64,000 nucleotides of DNA from assembly GCF_002428305.1 (NCBI RefSeq), contig NZ_DIVJ01000044.1:1-64000 (forward strand). Direction: 5' to 3'. The stretch is from Flavobacterium sp. UBA6135 (GTDB lineage Bacteria; Bacteroidota; Bacteroidia; Flavobacteriales; Flavobacteriaceae). The notes under the pieces were generated by a model. It did no database searches. It was given only the letters and a program-made list of their open reading frames with translations, and had not been told where the DNA came from. Below, one piece after another: positions 16,903 to 26,254 of this stretch; position 1 is the first letter of the stretch, and every line of letters starts with the position of its first letter. The position numbers and the translations under genes were made by a program.

Positions 16903-18249
16903 TTAACTGTTGTTTGACGATATAATTTTGTTGTATAAAACCGCATTCCCATCGGTTAAGAGGGAAATAAAATGGCAGATGTGTAACAACCGTTCATATA
17001 CTGTCTCTTTATCTATACGATATTTTTCAGGTAATAGTTCTAACAACAATTTATCATAATTGGTTTCTACGCCTTCATGTTTGTTGTTATAAGCAGTAAT
17101 GAAATTATCCAGTAGGTTATTTAAAATAGTATAGCCTGTAATTTCTTTTTCAATCACTTCGCGACTTTTGTAGATTTTTTTTACACTCAACTGAATGATA
17201 TCATCCATTTGTGCTTTGTAGCTACTTTTGTCTGACAAAGCAAAGGGAAATTGACCATTCAAGATTGCTTCTTCGTTGGCCACAAAAACGGCTACCGCAT
17301 CATTTATCAAACTTCCAATAGCTAATGCTCTCAGATAGCTAATTCTGTCTTCTTTGGTTTTTAGTGAGTTGTATTTAGCGGTATCGATGGTATTTTTTAC
17401 CAGTTTCACCAAAAATTCTAACGCATAATCTTCATCTACTAAACCTAAATTGATACCGTCTTCAAAATCGATAATGGTATAGCAAATATCATCAGCTGCT
17501 TCCACTAAGTATGCCAAAGGATGTCGTTCAAAGCCAATATCATCACCTGATTTGTTTGAGATTAATCCCAATTCAGAGGCCACTTCTGTAAAAAAATCTT
17601 TGTCTTGTTGAAAAAAGCCATATTTTTTATCAGCAATATTTTTTGTTGGTTTTTTGGGTAGGCTTTCTTTGGGATATTTCATAAAAGCTCCCAAGGTAGC
17701 ATAAGAAATTCGCAAACCGCCTTCGTTGCCGGGTCTTGAACCCGTTAGTACGGAAAATCCATTGGCATTCCCTTCGAAGTCAATCAAATCTTGCCATTGT
17801 TTTGCTGTAAGTTGTGACTTGAATTTTTGTCCTTTTCCGTTTTTAAAATACTCGCCTATGGCTTTTTCGCCTGAATGACCAAATGGCGGATTTCCGATAT
17901 CGTGAGCTAAACAAGCAGCTGCAACAATAGCTCCAAAATCATTCATTTGAAAACCGTGCACTTCTTTTAAATGGGGGTATTTTTCAATGATTTTTTTTCC
18001 TACTAGCCTACCGATGGAACGCCCCACTACAGAAACTTCCAAACTGTGTGTCAATCTTGTGTGTACAAAATCGGTTTTAGAGAGGGGAATTACTTGTGTT
18101 TTATCTTGTAAACTTCTAAAAGCAGCGGAGAAGATGATTCTATCATAATCTACTTCAAAACCCAGGCGGGTGTCGTCTTGTTCTACTCTAAGTCGTTTTC
18201 CTTTATCGCCTTGACGTTTTAAGGATAAAAGTTGTTCCCATTTCATCAT
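16903..18249 (-). CDS. dgt: Deoxyguanosinetriphosphate triphosphohydrolase (dNTPase)
   Basis: 448 aa HD-domain enzyme. RLTHSLEVS supplies the first His, and AHDIGNPPFGHSGE holds the HD pair (near residue 113); the later aspartate is in VEAADDICY. Members cleave dNTPs to nucleoside and triphosphate, balancing pools and limiting foreign DNA. It is close to nrdA/nrdB on the same strand, which fits dNTP homeostasis. Length fits the Dgt family. ATG at 18249, with a second ATG three bases on. Confidence 0.92.
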   Translation of the reverse strand: MMKWEQLLSLKRQGDKGKRLRVEQDDTRLGFEVDYDRIIFSAAFRSLQDKTQVIPLSKTDFVHTRLTHSLEVSVVGRSIGRLVGKKIIEKYPHLKEVHGFQMNDFGAIVAAACLAHDIGNPPFGHSGEKAIGEYFKNGKGQKFKSQLTAKQWQDLIDFEGNANGFSVLTGSRPGNEGGLRISYATLGAFMKYPKESLPKKPTKNIADKKYGFFQQDKDFFTEVASELGLISNKSGDDIGFERHPLAYLVEAADDICYTIIDFEDGINLGLVDEDYALEFLVKLVKNTIDTAKYNSLKTKEDRISYLRALAIGSLINDAVAVFVANEEAILNGQFPFALSDKSSYKAQMDDIIQLSVKKIYKSREVIEKEITGYTILNNLLDNFITAYNNKHEGVETNYDKLLLELLPEKYRIDKETVYERLLHICHFISLLTDGNAVLYNKIISSNNS

Positions 18250-18280
18250 GAAACTGCTGGTTTAAGCGTTTTTATTTGTA

Positions 18281-18505
18281 TTATTTCTTTTCATTAGCCA
18301 AGAAGAAGTTTCTTGACTTTTTAGGATATTTATTATAACTGATATCGCTCGGGTTTTCAATAACCGTTTTGATGTTGATTTTATCTCCTATTTTAAAGCC
18401 GGCTTGGGTATATTTATAATCTAACAAGTATTCTCCACAGAAATAGTTCCCGTTTTCATCTTTTTCAATGACTCCGGTGTAAACGCCTTTTTTATCTTTT
18501 GACAT
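18281..18505 (-). CDS. Small conserved hypothetical protein
   Basis: 74 aa, charged and soluble, no signal peptide or membrane segment. It starts MSKDKKGVYTG and contains FKIGDKINIKTVIENP, which reads like a small OB-fold or beta-barrel. I do not recognise the family. It lies between nrdA and dgt on the same strand, 31 bp before dgt, so it is probably in the same transcript. It looks real because of its codon use and spacing. Confidence 0.6.
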   Translation of the reverse strand: MSKDKKGVYTGVIEKDENGNYFCGEYLLDYKYTQAGFKIGDKINIKTVIENPSDISYNKYPKKSRNFFLANEKK

Positions 18506-18621
18506 AGTTTTTGAATTTGATTTTCAAATGTACGAATTGATATTGATAATTAGTAAAACAGCCATTCACCCCAAGTGAACAGCTGCTTTTTTGTACTGTT
18601 TGTTCTTAATTTTATTTATAA

Positions 18622-21054
18622 CTACGACCCACACATTTCACAATCTTCCGGACCTGCATTTTTGGCCATTTCAATCATGGCTCGGTATTCTTCCGGAGTC
18701 ATTTCAACGGGTTCGTTTAGCACCGCAATGGATTCTAATTTTTGAATAACCGGTTGTGGTTTTACTTCTTGCGGTTCTGCTTTTTTGTCGTTATTTAATG
18801 TAAACTTGATGGCATCTACGGCAGATTTTGTACGCAAGTAATACATTCCGGTTTTTAAACCTGATTGCCAAGCGTAGAAATGCATCGACGTTAGTTTCGC
18901 ATAGGTTGCTCCTTCCATAAACAAGTTCAAGGACTGTGATTGGTCAATGAAATAACCTCGTTGACGTGACATATCGATGATGTCTTTCATGCTCATTTCC
19001 CAAACGGTTTTGTATAATTCTTTGATATCTTGCGGGATGGCCTCAATGTTTTGCACAGAGCCATTGTTACGCATGATTTCCTGTTTCAAGGTATCATTCC
19101 ACAAACCAAGCTTTACTAAGTCTTCTAATAAATGTTTGTTTACAACAATGAACTCTCCTGAAAGTACTCTTCTAGTATAAATATTAGAGGTGTAAGGCTC
19201 GAAAGCTTCGTTGTTTCCTAAGATTTGTGAGGTAGAAGCGGTTGGCATTGGAGCTACTAACAATGAGTTTCTCACACCGTGTTCTACAACTTCTTTACGC
19301 AAGCTTTCCCAATCCCATCTTCCGGATAAATCGCTGTCTTTTAATCCCCAAAGGTTGTATTGGAATTCACCTTCAGAAATTGGTGAACCTTTAAACGTGG
19401 AATACGGTCCTTCTTCTTTTGCCATTTCCATAGAAGCGGTTACGGCTGCAAAATAAAGGGTTTCAAAAATATCTTGATTCATTTGTTTAGCTTCGTCACT
19501 TGTGAACGGTAAACGCAATAAAATAAACGCATCTGCCAAACCTTGCACTCCCAATCCAATTGGACGGTGACGCATGTTAGAGTTTTCAGCTTCCGGAACC
19601 GGGTAATAATTTCTATCGATAACTCGGTTTAAGTTTCGGGTTACTCTTTTAGTTACTTCATATAATCGTTGGTGATCAAACTGACCATTTTCGATGAACA
19701 TGGGTAGCGAAATAGAAGCTAAATTACACACCGCTACTTCATCAGGAGCAGTGTATTCCAAAATCTCAGTACATAAATTTGACGAACGAATGGTTCCTAA
19801 ATTTTTCTGGTTTGATTTACGGTTGGCTGCATCTTTATACAACATATAAGGTGTTCCTGTTTCAATTTGCGATTCTAGGATTTTCTCCCAAAGTTCACGA
19901 GCACGAACGGTTTTTCTGCCTTTTCCGGCGGCTTCATATTTGTGATACAAAGCTTCAAACTCGTCACCATAAACATCACATAAACCAGGACATTCGTTTG
20001 GACACATTAAGGTCCACGATGCATCGTCTTGCACGCGTTTCATGAATAAATCGGACGTCCACATGGCAAAGAATAAATCTCTGGCACGCATTTCTTCTTT
20101 TCCGGTATTCTTTTTCAAATCTAAAAATTCGAAAATATCAGCATGCCATGTTTCTAAATAAATGGCAAAACTTCCTTTTCTTTTTCCACCACCTTGGTCA
20201 ACGTAACGAGCGGTGTCATTGAAAACACGCAACATCGGCACGATTCCGTTTGAAGTCCCGTTTGTGCCACGAATGTAGGACCCGGTTGCACGAACGTTGT
20301 GAATAGACAACCCGATTCCGCCCGCAGATTGCGAAATTTTAGCGGTTTGTTTCAAGGTATCATAAATTCCGTCGATGCTGTCATCTTTCATCGTTAACAA
20401 GAAACAAGACGACATTTGCGGTTTTGGAGTTCCGGCATTAAATAAGGTTGGTGTAGCGTGCGTGAAGAATTTTTTCGACATCAATTCGTAGGTTTCTTTC
20501 ACTGCTTCGATGTCATTTAAATGAATACCCACCGAAACACGCATCAACATATGTTGTGGTCTTTCAACAATTTTTCCGTTTATTTTTAGCAAATACGAAC
20601 GTTCTAATGTTTTAAAACCGAAATAATCATAATTAAAATCTCTGTTATAAATAATCATGGAATCCAATGTTTCTGCGTTGGCCATGATGGCTTCATACAC
20701 CTCATCAGAAAGTAACGGCGACTTTTGCCCTGTACGTGGGTTCACGTAGTGGTACATATCGGACATTGTTTCTGAAAACGATTTTTTGGTGTTCTTGTGT
20801 AAGTTAGAAACAGCAATACGTGCTGCTAATTGTGCATAATCCGGATGAGCAATCGTCATCGAAGCGGCAGTTTCTGCTGCTAAATTATCTAATTCTGATG
20901 TAGTCACACCGTCATACAATCCTTCAATCACTCGCATGGCCACCTTTACAGAATCGACCAAATCATTTAAACCATAGCATAGTTTTTTAATTCTATCTGT
21001 GATTTTGTCAAACATTACCGGCTCTTTGTGGCCGTCTCTTTTTACTACATACAT
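18622..21054 (-). CDS. nrdA: Class Ia ribonucleoside-diphosphate reductase, alpha subunit
   Basis: 810 aa. Reduces NDPs to dNDPs with NrdB. An N-terminal ATP-cone (MYVVKRDGHKEPVMFDKI) is the allosteric activity site. Catalytic landmarks are SSCFLL, NLCTEI and LASISLP. The protein ends EDCEMCGS, the C-terminal cysteine pair that reloads the active site from thioredoxin or glutaredoxin. nrdB lies 128 bp upstream on the same strand, so order is nrdB-nrdA. Confidence 0.96.
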   Translation of the reverse strand: MYVVKRDGHKEPVMFDKITDRIKKLCYGLNDLVDSVKVAMRVIEGLYDGVTTSELDNLAAETAASMTIAHPDYAQLAARIAVSNLHKNTKKSFSETMSDMYHYVNPRTGQKSPLLSDEVYEAIMANAETLDSMIIYNRDFNYDYFGFKTLERSYLLKINGKIVERPQHMLMRVSVGIHLNDIEAVKETYELMSKKFFTHATPTLFNAGTPKPQMSSCFLLTMKDDSIDGIYDTLKQTAKISQSAGGIGLSIHNVRATGSYIRGTNGTSNGIVPMLRVFNDTARYVDQGGGKRKGSFAIYLETWHADIFEFLDLKKNTGKEEMRARDLFFAMWTSDLFMKRVQDDASWTLMCPNECPGLCDVYGDEFEALYHKYEAAGKGRKTVRARELWEKILESQIETGTPYMLYKDAANRKSNQKNLGTIRSSNLCTEILEYTAPDEVAVCNLASISLPMFIENGQFDHQRLYEVTKRVTRNLNRVIDRNYYPVPEAENSNMRHRPIGLGVQGLADAFILLRLPFTSDEAKQMNQDIFETLYFAAVTASMEMAKEEGPYSTFKGSPISEGEFQYNLWGLKDSDLSGRWDWESLRKEVVEHGVRNSLLVAPMPTASTSQILGNNEAFEPYTSNIYTRRVLSGEFIVVNKHLLEDLVKLGLWNDTLKQEIMRNNGSVQNIEAIPQDIKELYKTVWEMSMKDIIDMSRQRGYFIDQSQSLNLFMEGATYAKLTSMHFYAWQSGLKTGMYYLRTKSAVDAIKFTLNNDKKAEPQEVKPQPVIQKLESIAVLNEPVEMTPEEYRAMIEMAKNAGPEDCEMCGS

Positions 21055-21142
21055 ACTTTTACGTGTTTTTAAAACAGAAAATCCCTTTTGCTGTTTTGGG
21101 TTATTTGTTAGTTGATTTTTGGGAAACTAATCCCGGAAGCTA

Positions 21143-21179
21143 GGAACCCTTCGAGGGTTTGGAACCCTCGAAGGGTTCC
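21143..21179. repeat. Perfect 17-bp stem palindrome between nrdB and nrdA
   Basis: GGAACCCTTCGAGGGTT (21143-21159) and its exact complement (21163-21179) flank a TGG loop. It lies 3 bp past the end of nrdB, with no T-tract in the direction of transcription. It is probably a dispersed palindromic repeat that could also act as an attenuator or mRNA stabiliser between the two subunit genes. Confidence 0.85.
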
Positions 21180-21182
21180 GGA

Positions 21183-22160
21183 TTAAAAGTCGGCGTCGAA
21201 ACTAATTTTTTGCGAATCTGAGTCGGTGCTCATCACACCCGCTTTTTGGTATTCTGCTACTCTTTTTTCAAAGAAATTGGTTTTTCCTTGTAGCGAAATC
21301 ATATCCATGAAATCAAATGGATTGGAAGAATTATACACTCTTTCACATCCTAATTCTACTAGTAATCTGTCAGCAACAAATTCTAGGTATTGGGTCATTA
21401 ATGTGGCATTCATACCAATTAAACTCACAGGAAGTGATTCGGTGATGAATTCTCTTTCAATGGTTAACGCATCTGTAATAATTTCTTTGATTCTTTCTTT
21501 TGAAACTTTGTTTACCAAATGGTGGTTGTGTAAATGCACCGCAAAATCACAATGTACACCTTCATCGCGTGAAATTAATTCGTTTGAAAAAGTCAATCCC
21601 GGCATTAAACCACGTTTTTTCAACCAGAAAATGGAACAGAATGCCCCTGAAAAGAAAATGCCTTCCACAGCTGCAAACGCAATTAAACGTTCGGCAAATG
21701 AATCAGAACTAATCCATTTTAACGCCCAATTGGCTTTCTTTTGAATAGCCGGAAATACATCTAAGGCATGGAATAATTGGTCTTTTTCTTTTTCGTCTTT
21801 TACATAGGTATCAATCAACAGCGAATAGGTTTCGCTGTGGATGTTTTCCATCATGATTTGAAAACCATAGAAAAATTTGGCTTCGGGATACTGCACTTCA
21901 TTAACGAAATTTTCTGCTAAATTCTCGTTTACAATTCCATCAGAAGCGGCGAAAAATGCTAAAATGTGTTTGATAAAAAACTTTTCATCGGCATTCAATT
22001 TCGTATTCCAATCGGATAAATCTTGGTGCAAATCAATTTCTTCTGCGGTCCAGAAACTCGCCTCCATTTTTTTGTACCATTCCCATATATCGTGGTGTTT
22101 GATAGGGAAGATTACGAATCTGTCTTTATTTTCTTGCAAAATTGGTTCTACTGCTACCAT
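21183..22160 (-). CDS. nrdB: Class Ia ribonucleoside-diphosphate reductase, beta subunit
   Basis: 325 aa ferritin-like subunit that holds the diiron-tyrosyl radical. Iron ligands can be read in EEIDLHQD, MENIHSETY (Glu, His, and a Tyr placed like the radical Tyr122 of E. coli) and SRDEGVHCDF. Partner of NrdA encoded next. Length is normal. Upstream (22161-22417) is an imperfect inverted repeat that may be regulatory; I did not find a convincing NrdR box. Confidence 0.96.
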   Translation of the reverse strand: MVAVEPILQENKDRFVIFPIKHHDIWEWYKKMEASFWTAEEIDLHQDLSDWNTKLNADEKFFIKHILAFFAASDGIVNENLAENFVNEVQYPEAKFFYGFQIMMENIHSETYSLLIDTYVKDEKEKDQLFHALDVFPAIQKKANWALKWISSDSFAERLIAFAAVEGIFFSGAFCSIFWLKKRGLMPGLTFSNELISRDEGVHCDFAVHLHNHHLVNKVSKERIKEIITDALTIEREFITESLPVSLIGMNATLMTQYLEFVADRLLVELGCERVYNSSNPFDFMDMISLQGKTNFFEKRVAEYQKAGVMSTDSDSQKISFDADF

Positions 22161-22275
22161 CTTTTTCTATTTTTTATTACGTACAATGATTTATATTAAA
22201 ATTTATGTGTTACAAAGATTGCAATTCAAAACGGGAAATGAAAGTCAAACTTATTCACAATCGGGCTTAGTTTTT

Positions 22276-22327
22276 AACAACGAGTAATGTTATTCTTACT
22301 TTGAAAAAACAAACATAACTTGTTGTT
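22276..22327. promoter_or_regulatory. Imperfect inverted repeat upstream of nrdB
   Basis: AACAACGAGTAATGTT (22276-22291) and AACATAACTTGTTGTT (22312-22327) are complementary at 14 of 16 positions, 20 bp apart. It lies about 115-170 bp upstream of the nrdB start. It could be an operator or a weak hairpin. Confidence 0.35.
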
Positions 22328-22417
22328 ATTTAACGCATTAAAAACTACTTTATTGGAGGTCGCGAGGGAAAAAGTAAATTTTTAAGGAATAATTAGGAAG
22401 ATAACTTTTTATAAAAA

Positions 22418-22990
22418 CTACTTCTCTTTTTGGTATTCTTTTCCCACTTTTTCCAGTTCCAAATACCACGCTTCGCCAAATTTTCTTACCAAAGCTTCTT
22501 TGACAAATTTATAGACCGGCACTTCCAATTCTTTTCCTAAAGAACAAGCCGGACTACAGATATCCCATTTATGATAATTTACTGCTGAAAAATCAGAGAA
22601 ATCTTTAACTCGAATGGGATACAAATGACAAGAAACCGGTTTTTTCCAAGAAATGATTCCTTGGTTGTAGGCTTGTTCGATACCACACAAAGCGGTTTTT
22701 CCGTCAAAAATCACATAGGCACAATCTTGCTCATTAATTAGAGGTGTTTCAAACTCGCCGTCTTCGCTTTTAATCCAAGTGCCTTGCTTTTCAATTGCTT
22801 CAATTCCTTCTTTACGAAGAAAAGGTTTTACTTTGGGATAGATTTCATCTAAAATTGCTGTTTCTTCTTTAGATAAAGGTGCTCCGGCATCTCCATCCAC
22901 ACAACAAGCACCTTGACAAGCTGATAGATTACATACGAATTCTTTTTCCAGAATTTCTTCAGAAACGATGGTTTTACCTAATTGAAACAT
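22418..22990 (-). CDS. DUF3109 family cysteine-rich protein
   Basis: 190 aa from the ATG at 22990; a longer reading to 23026 starts at a non-ATG codon and gains an unlikely leader. The N-terminal CNLSACQGACC, then CAY, CGI, CHLYPIR and CSPACSLG form the YkgJ-like cysteine pattern of DUF3109, a probable metal or iron-sulphur binder. Function is unknown. It is convergent with nothing nearby and sits between nrdB and marC. Confidence 0.75.
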   Translation of the reverse strand: MFQLGKTIVSEEILEKEFVCNLSACQGACCVDGDAGAPLSKEETAILDEIYPKVKPFLRKEGIEAIEKQGTWIKSEDGEFETPLINEQDCAYVIFDGKTALCGIEQAYNQGIISWKKPVSCHLYPIRVKDFSDFSAVNYHKWDICSPACSLGKELEVPVYKFVKEALVRKFGEAWYLELEKVGKEYQKEK

Positions 22991-23102
22991 AAAATTTTGA
23001 ATAAAAATATGAGTACAAAGGTACAAAGGTTTGTTTGATAGATGGGGTAGTTATTTCATAATTATTTCTCGTTTTTTATGCAGAATAAGCAATAAAAATG
23101 GG

Positions 23103-23110
23103 TAATTTTG
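23103..23110 (+). promoter_or_regulatory. -7 box before marC
   Basis: TAATTTTG matches TAnnTTTG exactly. It lies between two candidate start codons of marC (23098 and 23128) and therefore supports the downstream one. No good -33 TTG is visible. Confidence 0.5.
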
Positions 23111-23127
23111 CACACAAAACGAAGATC

Positions 23128-23703
23128 ATGGAATTGGATTTAAGAGAGATTTTTACGGCTACAATGGTGCTTTTTGCTGTAATCGATATTGTTGGTAGTA
23201 TTCCGATTATTATTGATTTACGCAACAAAGTAGGTCATATTCAATCGGGTAAAGCATCGATTGTGGCTGCTGTGATAATGATAGCTTTTTTGTTTGTTGG
23301 AGAAACTATTTTAAGTTTAATTGGCATTGATATCAACTCGTTTGCTGTTGCAGGTTCGTTTGTTTTGTTTTTTTTAGCCTTAGAAATGATTCTGGGCATC
23401 CGACTTTATCGTGATGAAGAATCAACCTCTGCTTCTATTGTCCCGATAGCTTTTCCGTTAATTGCCGGAGCGGGAACCATGACAACCATTTTATCTATTC
23501 GGGCTGAATTTCAAACCGTGAACATTATAATTGCGATAGTGCTAAACATTATATTGGTTTATGGTGTTTTAAAATCATCTTCACGAATAGAGCGATTACT
23601 CACCAAAAATGGGTTGAGCGTCATTCGAAAAGTGTTTGGGGTTGTTTTGTTAGCCATTGCTGTTAAATTATTTGCAGCTAATGTTAAAGGGCTTTTTGTA
23701 TAG
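23128..23703 (+). CDS. marC: MarC family integral membrane protein
   Basis: 191 aa with six hydrophobic segments. MELDLREIFTATMVLFAVIDIVGSIP is the usual MarC start, and VPIAFPLIAGAGTMTTIL is the conserved mid-protein segment. The biochemical role of MarC proteins is unresolved (putative transporter; the old link to multiple antibiotic resistance was withdrawn). I place the start at 23128 rather than the ATG at 23098, because a -7 promoter box overlaps codons 2-5 of the longer form. Confidence 0.88.
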   Translation: MELDLREIFTATMVLFAVIDIVGSIPIIIDLRNKVGHIQSGKASIVAAVIMIAFLFVGETILSLIGIDINSFAVAGSFVLFFLALEMILGIRLYRDEESTSASIVPIAFPLIAGAGTMTTILSIRAEFQTVNIIIAIVLNIILVYGVLKSSSRIERLLTKNGLSVIRKVFGVVLLAIAVKLFAANVKGLFV

Positions 23704-23723
23704 TATTTCATTTAATACCTTTG
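23696..23723 (+). promoter_or_regulatory. Promoter for the 23741 gene
   Basis: TTG (23696-23698), a 17-bp spacer, then TACCTTTG (23716-23723) matches the Bacteroidota TTG-N17-23-TAnnTTTG promoter. Transcription would start near 23730, 11 bp before the ATG. Confidence 0.6.
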
Positions 23724-23740
23724 TTCGAGAATTATTTCTG

Positions 23741-23938
23741 ATGAAAATTTTACACTATATACTTTTTATTCTTGCATTTGCATTAATTGTTTTTAATGTA
23801 ACGCAACTTAATTTTGATAATATTTTAAGCAACGACAGTGTGATTGCTATGATAGGAATTGTAGCTTCGTTTTGTGCAATTTTAATATTATTGATTTTCA
23901 GAATGTCAAAATCTATTGAAGACAAACTCAAGGACTAA
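23741..23938 (+). CDS. Small two-helix membrane protein
   Basis: 65 aa with two hydrophobic helices (residues about 3-19 and 33-55) and a charged tail (SKSIEDKLKD). No family recognised. A longer frame from 23657 exists, but its first part overlaps marC and the promoter box at 23716, so the ATG at 23741 is preferred. Its stop overlaps the start of the next gene (TAATG), which suggests translational coupling. Confidence 0.65.
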   Translation: MKILHYILFILAFALIVFNVTQLNFDNILSNDSVIAMIGIVASFCAILILLIFRMSKSIEDKLKD

Positions 23939-24549
23939 TGCAATTTGATGTTTTATTGATTGGTGGCGGTGTTTCGTCGGTTTCGTGTGGTTTAGTTTTG
24001 GGTTCTGCTTTCAAAAAACCCTTTGCCGCTTCAAAAAAAATTGGCATAATTACCCACCAAAAATCATCTTCTTTACAAGATGCTTTATTCAACAATGCCT
24101 ATGGTATTTCTGCCGAAAAATTAGGAGCTGATTTATTGGTTGAAACTTTAGAACAACTACAATCGCTTTATCCCCATGTTGTTCAGATTCCGAATGAAAA
24201 AGTGTTGAAAATTGAGGGAGAAAACGGCAATTTCTCTGTGATTACCAACAAATCTGTTTATCAAACCAAGCTTGTAGTTATTGGCATTGGAGCCGGAAAT
24301 CCTTTTACAATTGAAGGTTTGGAAGCGTTCGTTATACCCCATCAAAAAACGATTGCTGAAAAAAATCGTATTCAATTAAAGAATCACGATCATTTGGTGA
24401 AGGACGGCATTTATGTATGCGGCGTTTTAGCCGGATGGCGAAGTCAACTTTCCATTGCTGCCGGAAGCGGAGCTGCAGTTGCAACAGACATTTTAACGTT
24501 GTGGAACGGTGGCGTGCATGTTCATGTGCATGATAGTGTGAGAGAGTAG
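23938..24549 (+). CDS. Small FAD/NAD(P)-binding oxidoreductase
   Basis: 203 aa with an N-terminal dinucleotide-binding motif (LLIGGGVSSVSCGL) and a second glycine motif (VVIGIGAGNPF). Near the C-terminus, GIYVCGVLAGWRSQLSIAAGSGAAVATDI is the FAD-binding end typical of thioredoxin-reductase-like flavoproteins. No CxxC redox motif is present, and it is much shorter than thioredoxin reductase (about 310 aa), so it is not TrxB. It is probably an electron-transfer flavoprotein of unknown partner, coupled to the membrane protein upstream. Confidence 0.75.
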   Translation: MQFDVLLIGGGVSSVSCGLVLGSAFKKPFAASKKIGIITHQKSSSLQDALFNNAYGISAEKLGADLLVETLEQLQSLYPHVVQIPNEKVLKIEGENGNFSVITNKSVYQTKLVVIGIGAGNPFTIEGLEAFVIPHQKTIAEKNRIQLKNHDHLVKDGIYVCGVLAGWRSQLSIAAGSGAAVATDILTLWNGGVHVHVHDSVRE

Positions 24550-24673
24550 TTGCGGTTTGTCAGTGTTCGGTTGTCTGTTTTAAGTCTGACTGAAAAATCA
24601 TCATTTCGTTTCAAGTAAAAATGTTTTATAACATCAAAATGCCAACATCCTTACTTTGTAAGCAAACTATTTA

Positions 24674-26248
24674 CTATTTCTGTTCCAAAACCGCTTTCAC
24701 CATGGCATCTTCTTTCAGAATAATTTCATAATATTTTTCGTCATCAAACAATTGTCTGGCGAACTCAGCCATCAAGTAGCGTTTCACCACCGGTTTGCTT
24801 TTACTCAATTGAACTGCTATTCCGTTTTTATTGAGATAATTTTGAAAATTAGTATAATACAAATCTGTATATTCCATTTTGATAATGAAATTATCAAAAT
24901 TTAAATTGTAAAACGCTTTTCGGTCTTTGTCTAATTCTTCAAAAACAAAATAGCTCACAATTCCGGTTTGCATCATGGCTTCCACAGCATCTTCACTATG
25001 TCTGTTTTGTAAGGGTACAAAAATATCGGGCACAATGCCGCCACCGCCATAGACCGTTCTCCCTTTTTTAGTTTTAAAGATTAGACTATCTTTAATTTTT
25101 ATGCTGTCGCGTTCATACAATTCGCCACTTTCAAATCGTTTATCAAACTCGTTATAATAGTCTTCATTGCCATTTTCATAGGGTTTTTGAATAGATCTTC
25201 CTGAAGGGGTGTAATATCTTGCTACGGTTAATCGAACAACGGAACCATCGCCTAGTTCCATTTCGCGTTGCACTAAACCTTTGCCAAAAGAACGACGTCC
25301 AACGATTATTCCACGATCATTATCTTGAATAGCCCCTGCAAAAATCTCAGAAGCTGAAGCCGAATTTTCATTTAACAAAACAAAGACTTTTCCTTTTTCA
25401 AAAATTCCTTTTTTGGTAGCTTTTGTTTTATCAATACGTTCTTTTTTATTTTTTGTAAAAACAATCAATGCGTCTTCTTCCAGAAAATCGTCTGCCATTT
25501 GCACTGCTTTTTCAAGATAACCTCCGCCATTATCGCGTAAATCCACAATGACGCTTTTGGCACCCTTGGCAATTACTTTTTCGAGACCTGCTTTAAATTC
25601 TTTATAGGTAGTTTCAGAAAAACGATTGACTTTTATAAATCCGATATCGTTGGAAATCATCAAAGCCACATCTACGCTTTTTATAGGAATCACATCGCGT
25701 TTTAATTTGACTTTAAGTTTTTTGTTTTCGCTTTTTCTAAAGATTGTGAGCGTAATATCAGAACCTACTGCTCCTTTGAGTTTTGAATACAGTGTGTCAT
25801 TAGGTATTTTTTTTCCGAACAATTGGTAATTATCTGCAAACAAAATTCGGTCGCCGGGTTTAATTCCTGCTTTTTCTGAAGGCCCACCAATTAAAGGTTT
25901 TATAACCGCAACCGTATCTTTATAAACATAAAAATTTACACCAATACCCACAAAATCTCCACGCATTGATTCTGCCACAAAAGTTTGTTCGTTTTTGGAA
26001 ATGTAAACAGAATGCGGGTCGAGTTTTTCTAAAATTCCGTTAACCGTTAAATCAACAATACTGTCTGTATTAACGTTATCCACATATTCTCTTTCAATAA
26101 AATCAATAAGTCGGTTTAATTTGAATTTATGAGAGTTGGAAATCAGTGTTTCCTGTTTGCCAAAAATACTGAGCTTGCCTCCGATTAGCACACCAAAAGC
26201 AACTGCGGTAAAAAGAATTACCGGCCAATATTTTTTATCCATTTTCAT
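24674..26248 (-). CDS. S41 C-terminal processing peptidase
   Basis: 524 aa CtpA/Prc-like periplasmic protease. An N-terminal hydrophobic anchor (residues about 7-24) is followed by a PDZ domain (GIGVNFYVYKD ... GDRILFADN). The S41 domain has the catalytic serine in NENSASASEIFAGA and the lysine in RSFGKGLVQ. These match the Ser-Lys dyad of carboxyl-terminal processing peptidases. It precedes nothing on its strand except an intergenic gap and follows the dCMP deaminase gene by 6 bp, so they probably share a transcript. Confidence 0.9.
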   Translation of the reverse strand: MKMDKKYWPVILFTAVAFGVLIGGKLSIFGKQETLISNSHKFKLNRLIDFIEREYVDNVNTDSIVDLTVNGILEKLDPHSVYISKNEQTFVAESMRGDFVGIGVNFYVYKDTVAVIKPLIGGPSEKAGIKPGDRILFADNYQLFGKKIPNDTLYSKLKGAVGSDITLTIFRKSENKKLKVKLKRDVIPIKSVDVALMISNDIGFIKVNRFSETTYKEFKAGLEKVIAKGAKSVIVDLRDNGGGYLEKAVQMADDFLEEDALIVFTKNKKERIDKTKATKKGIFEKGKVFVLLNENSASASEIFAGAIQDNDRGIIVGRRSFGKGLVQREMELGDGSVVRLTVARYYTPSGRSIQKPYENGNEDYYNEFDKRFESGELYERDSIKIKDSLIFKTKKGRTVYGGGGIVPDIFVPLQNRHSEDAVEAMMQTGIVSYFVFEELDKDRKAFYNLNFDNFIIKMEYTDLYYTNFQNYLNKNGIAVQLSKSKPVVKRYLMAEFARQLFDDEKYYEIILKEDAMVKAVLEQK

Positions 26249-26254
26249 TTAACA

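Noticed and set aside
18622..22160. NrdR box in front of nrdB
   Set aside because: No pair of NrdR-like sites was visible; only an unrelated inverted repeat was found.
23938..24549. Thioredoxin reductase
   Set aside because: Too short and without a CxxC motif; only the dinucleotide-binding parts match.
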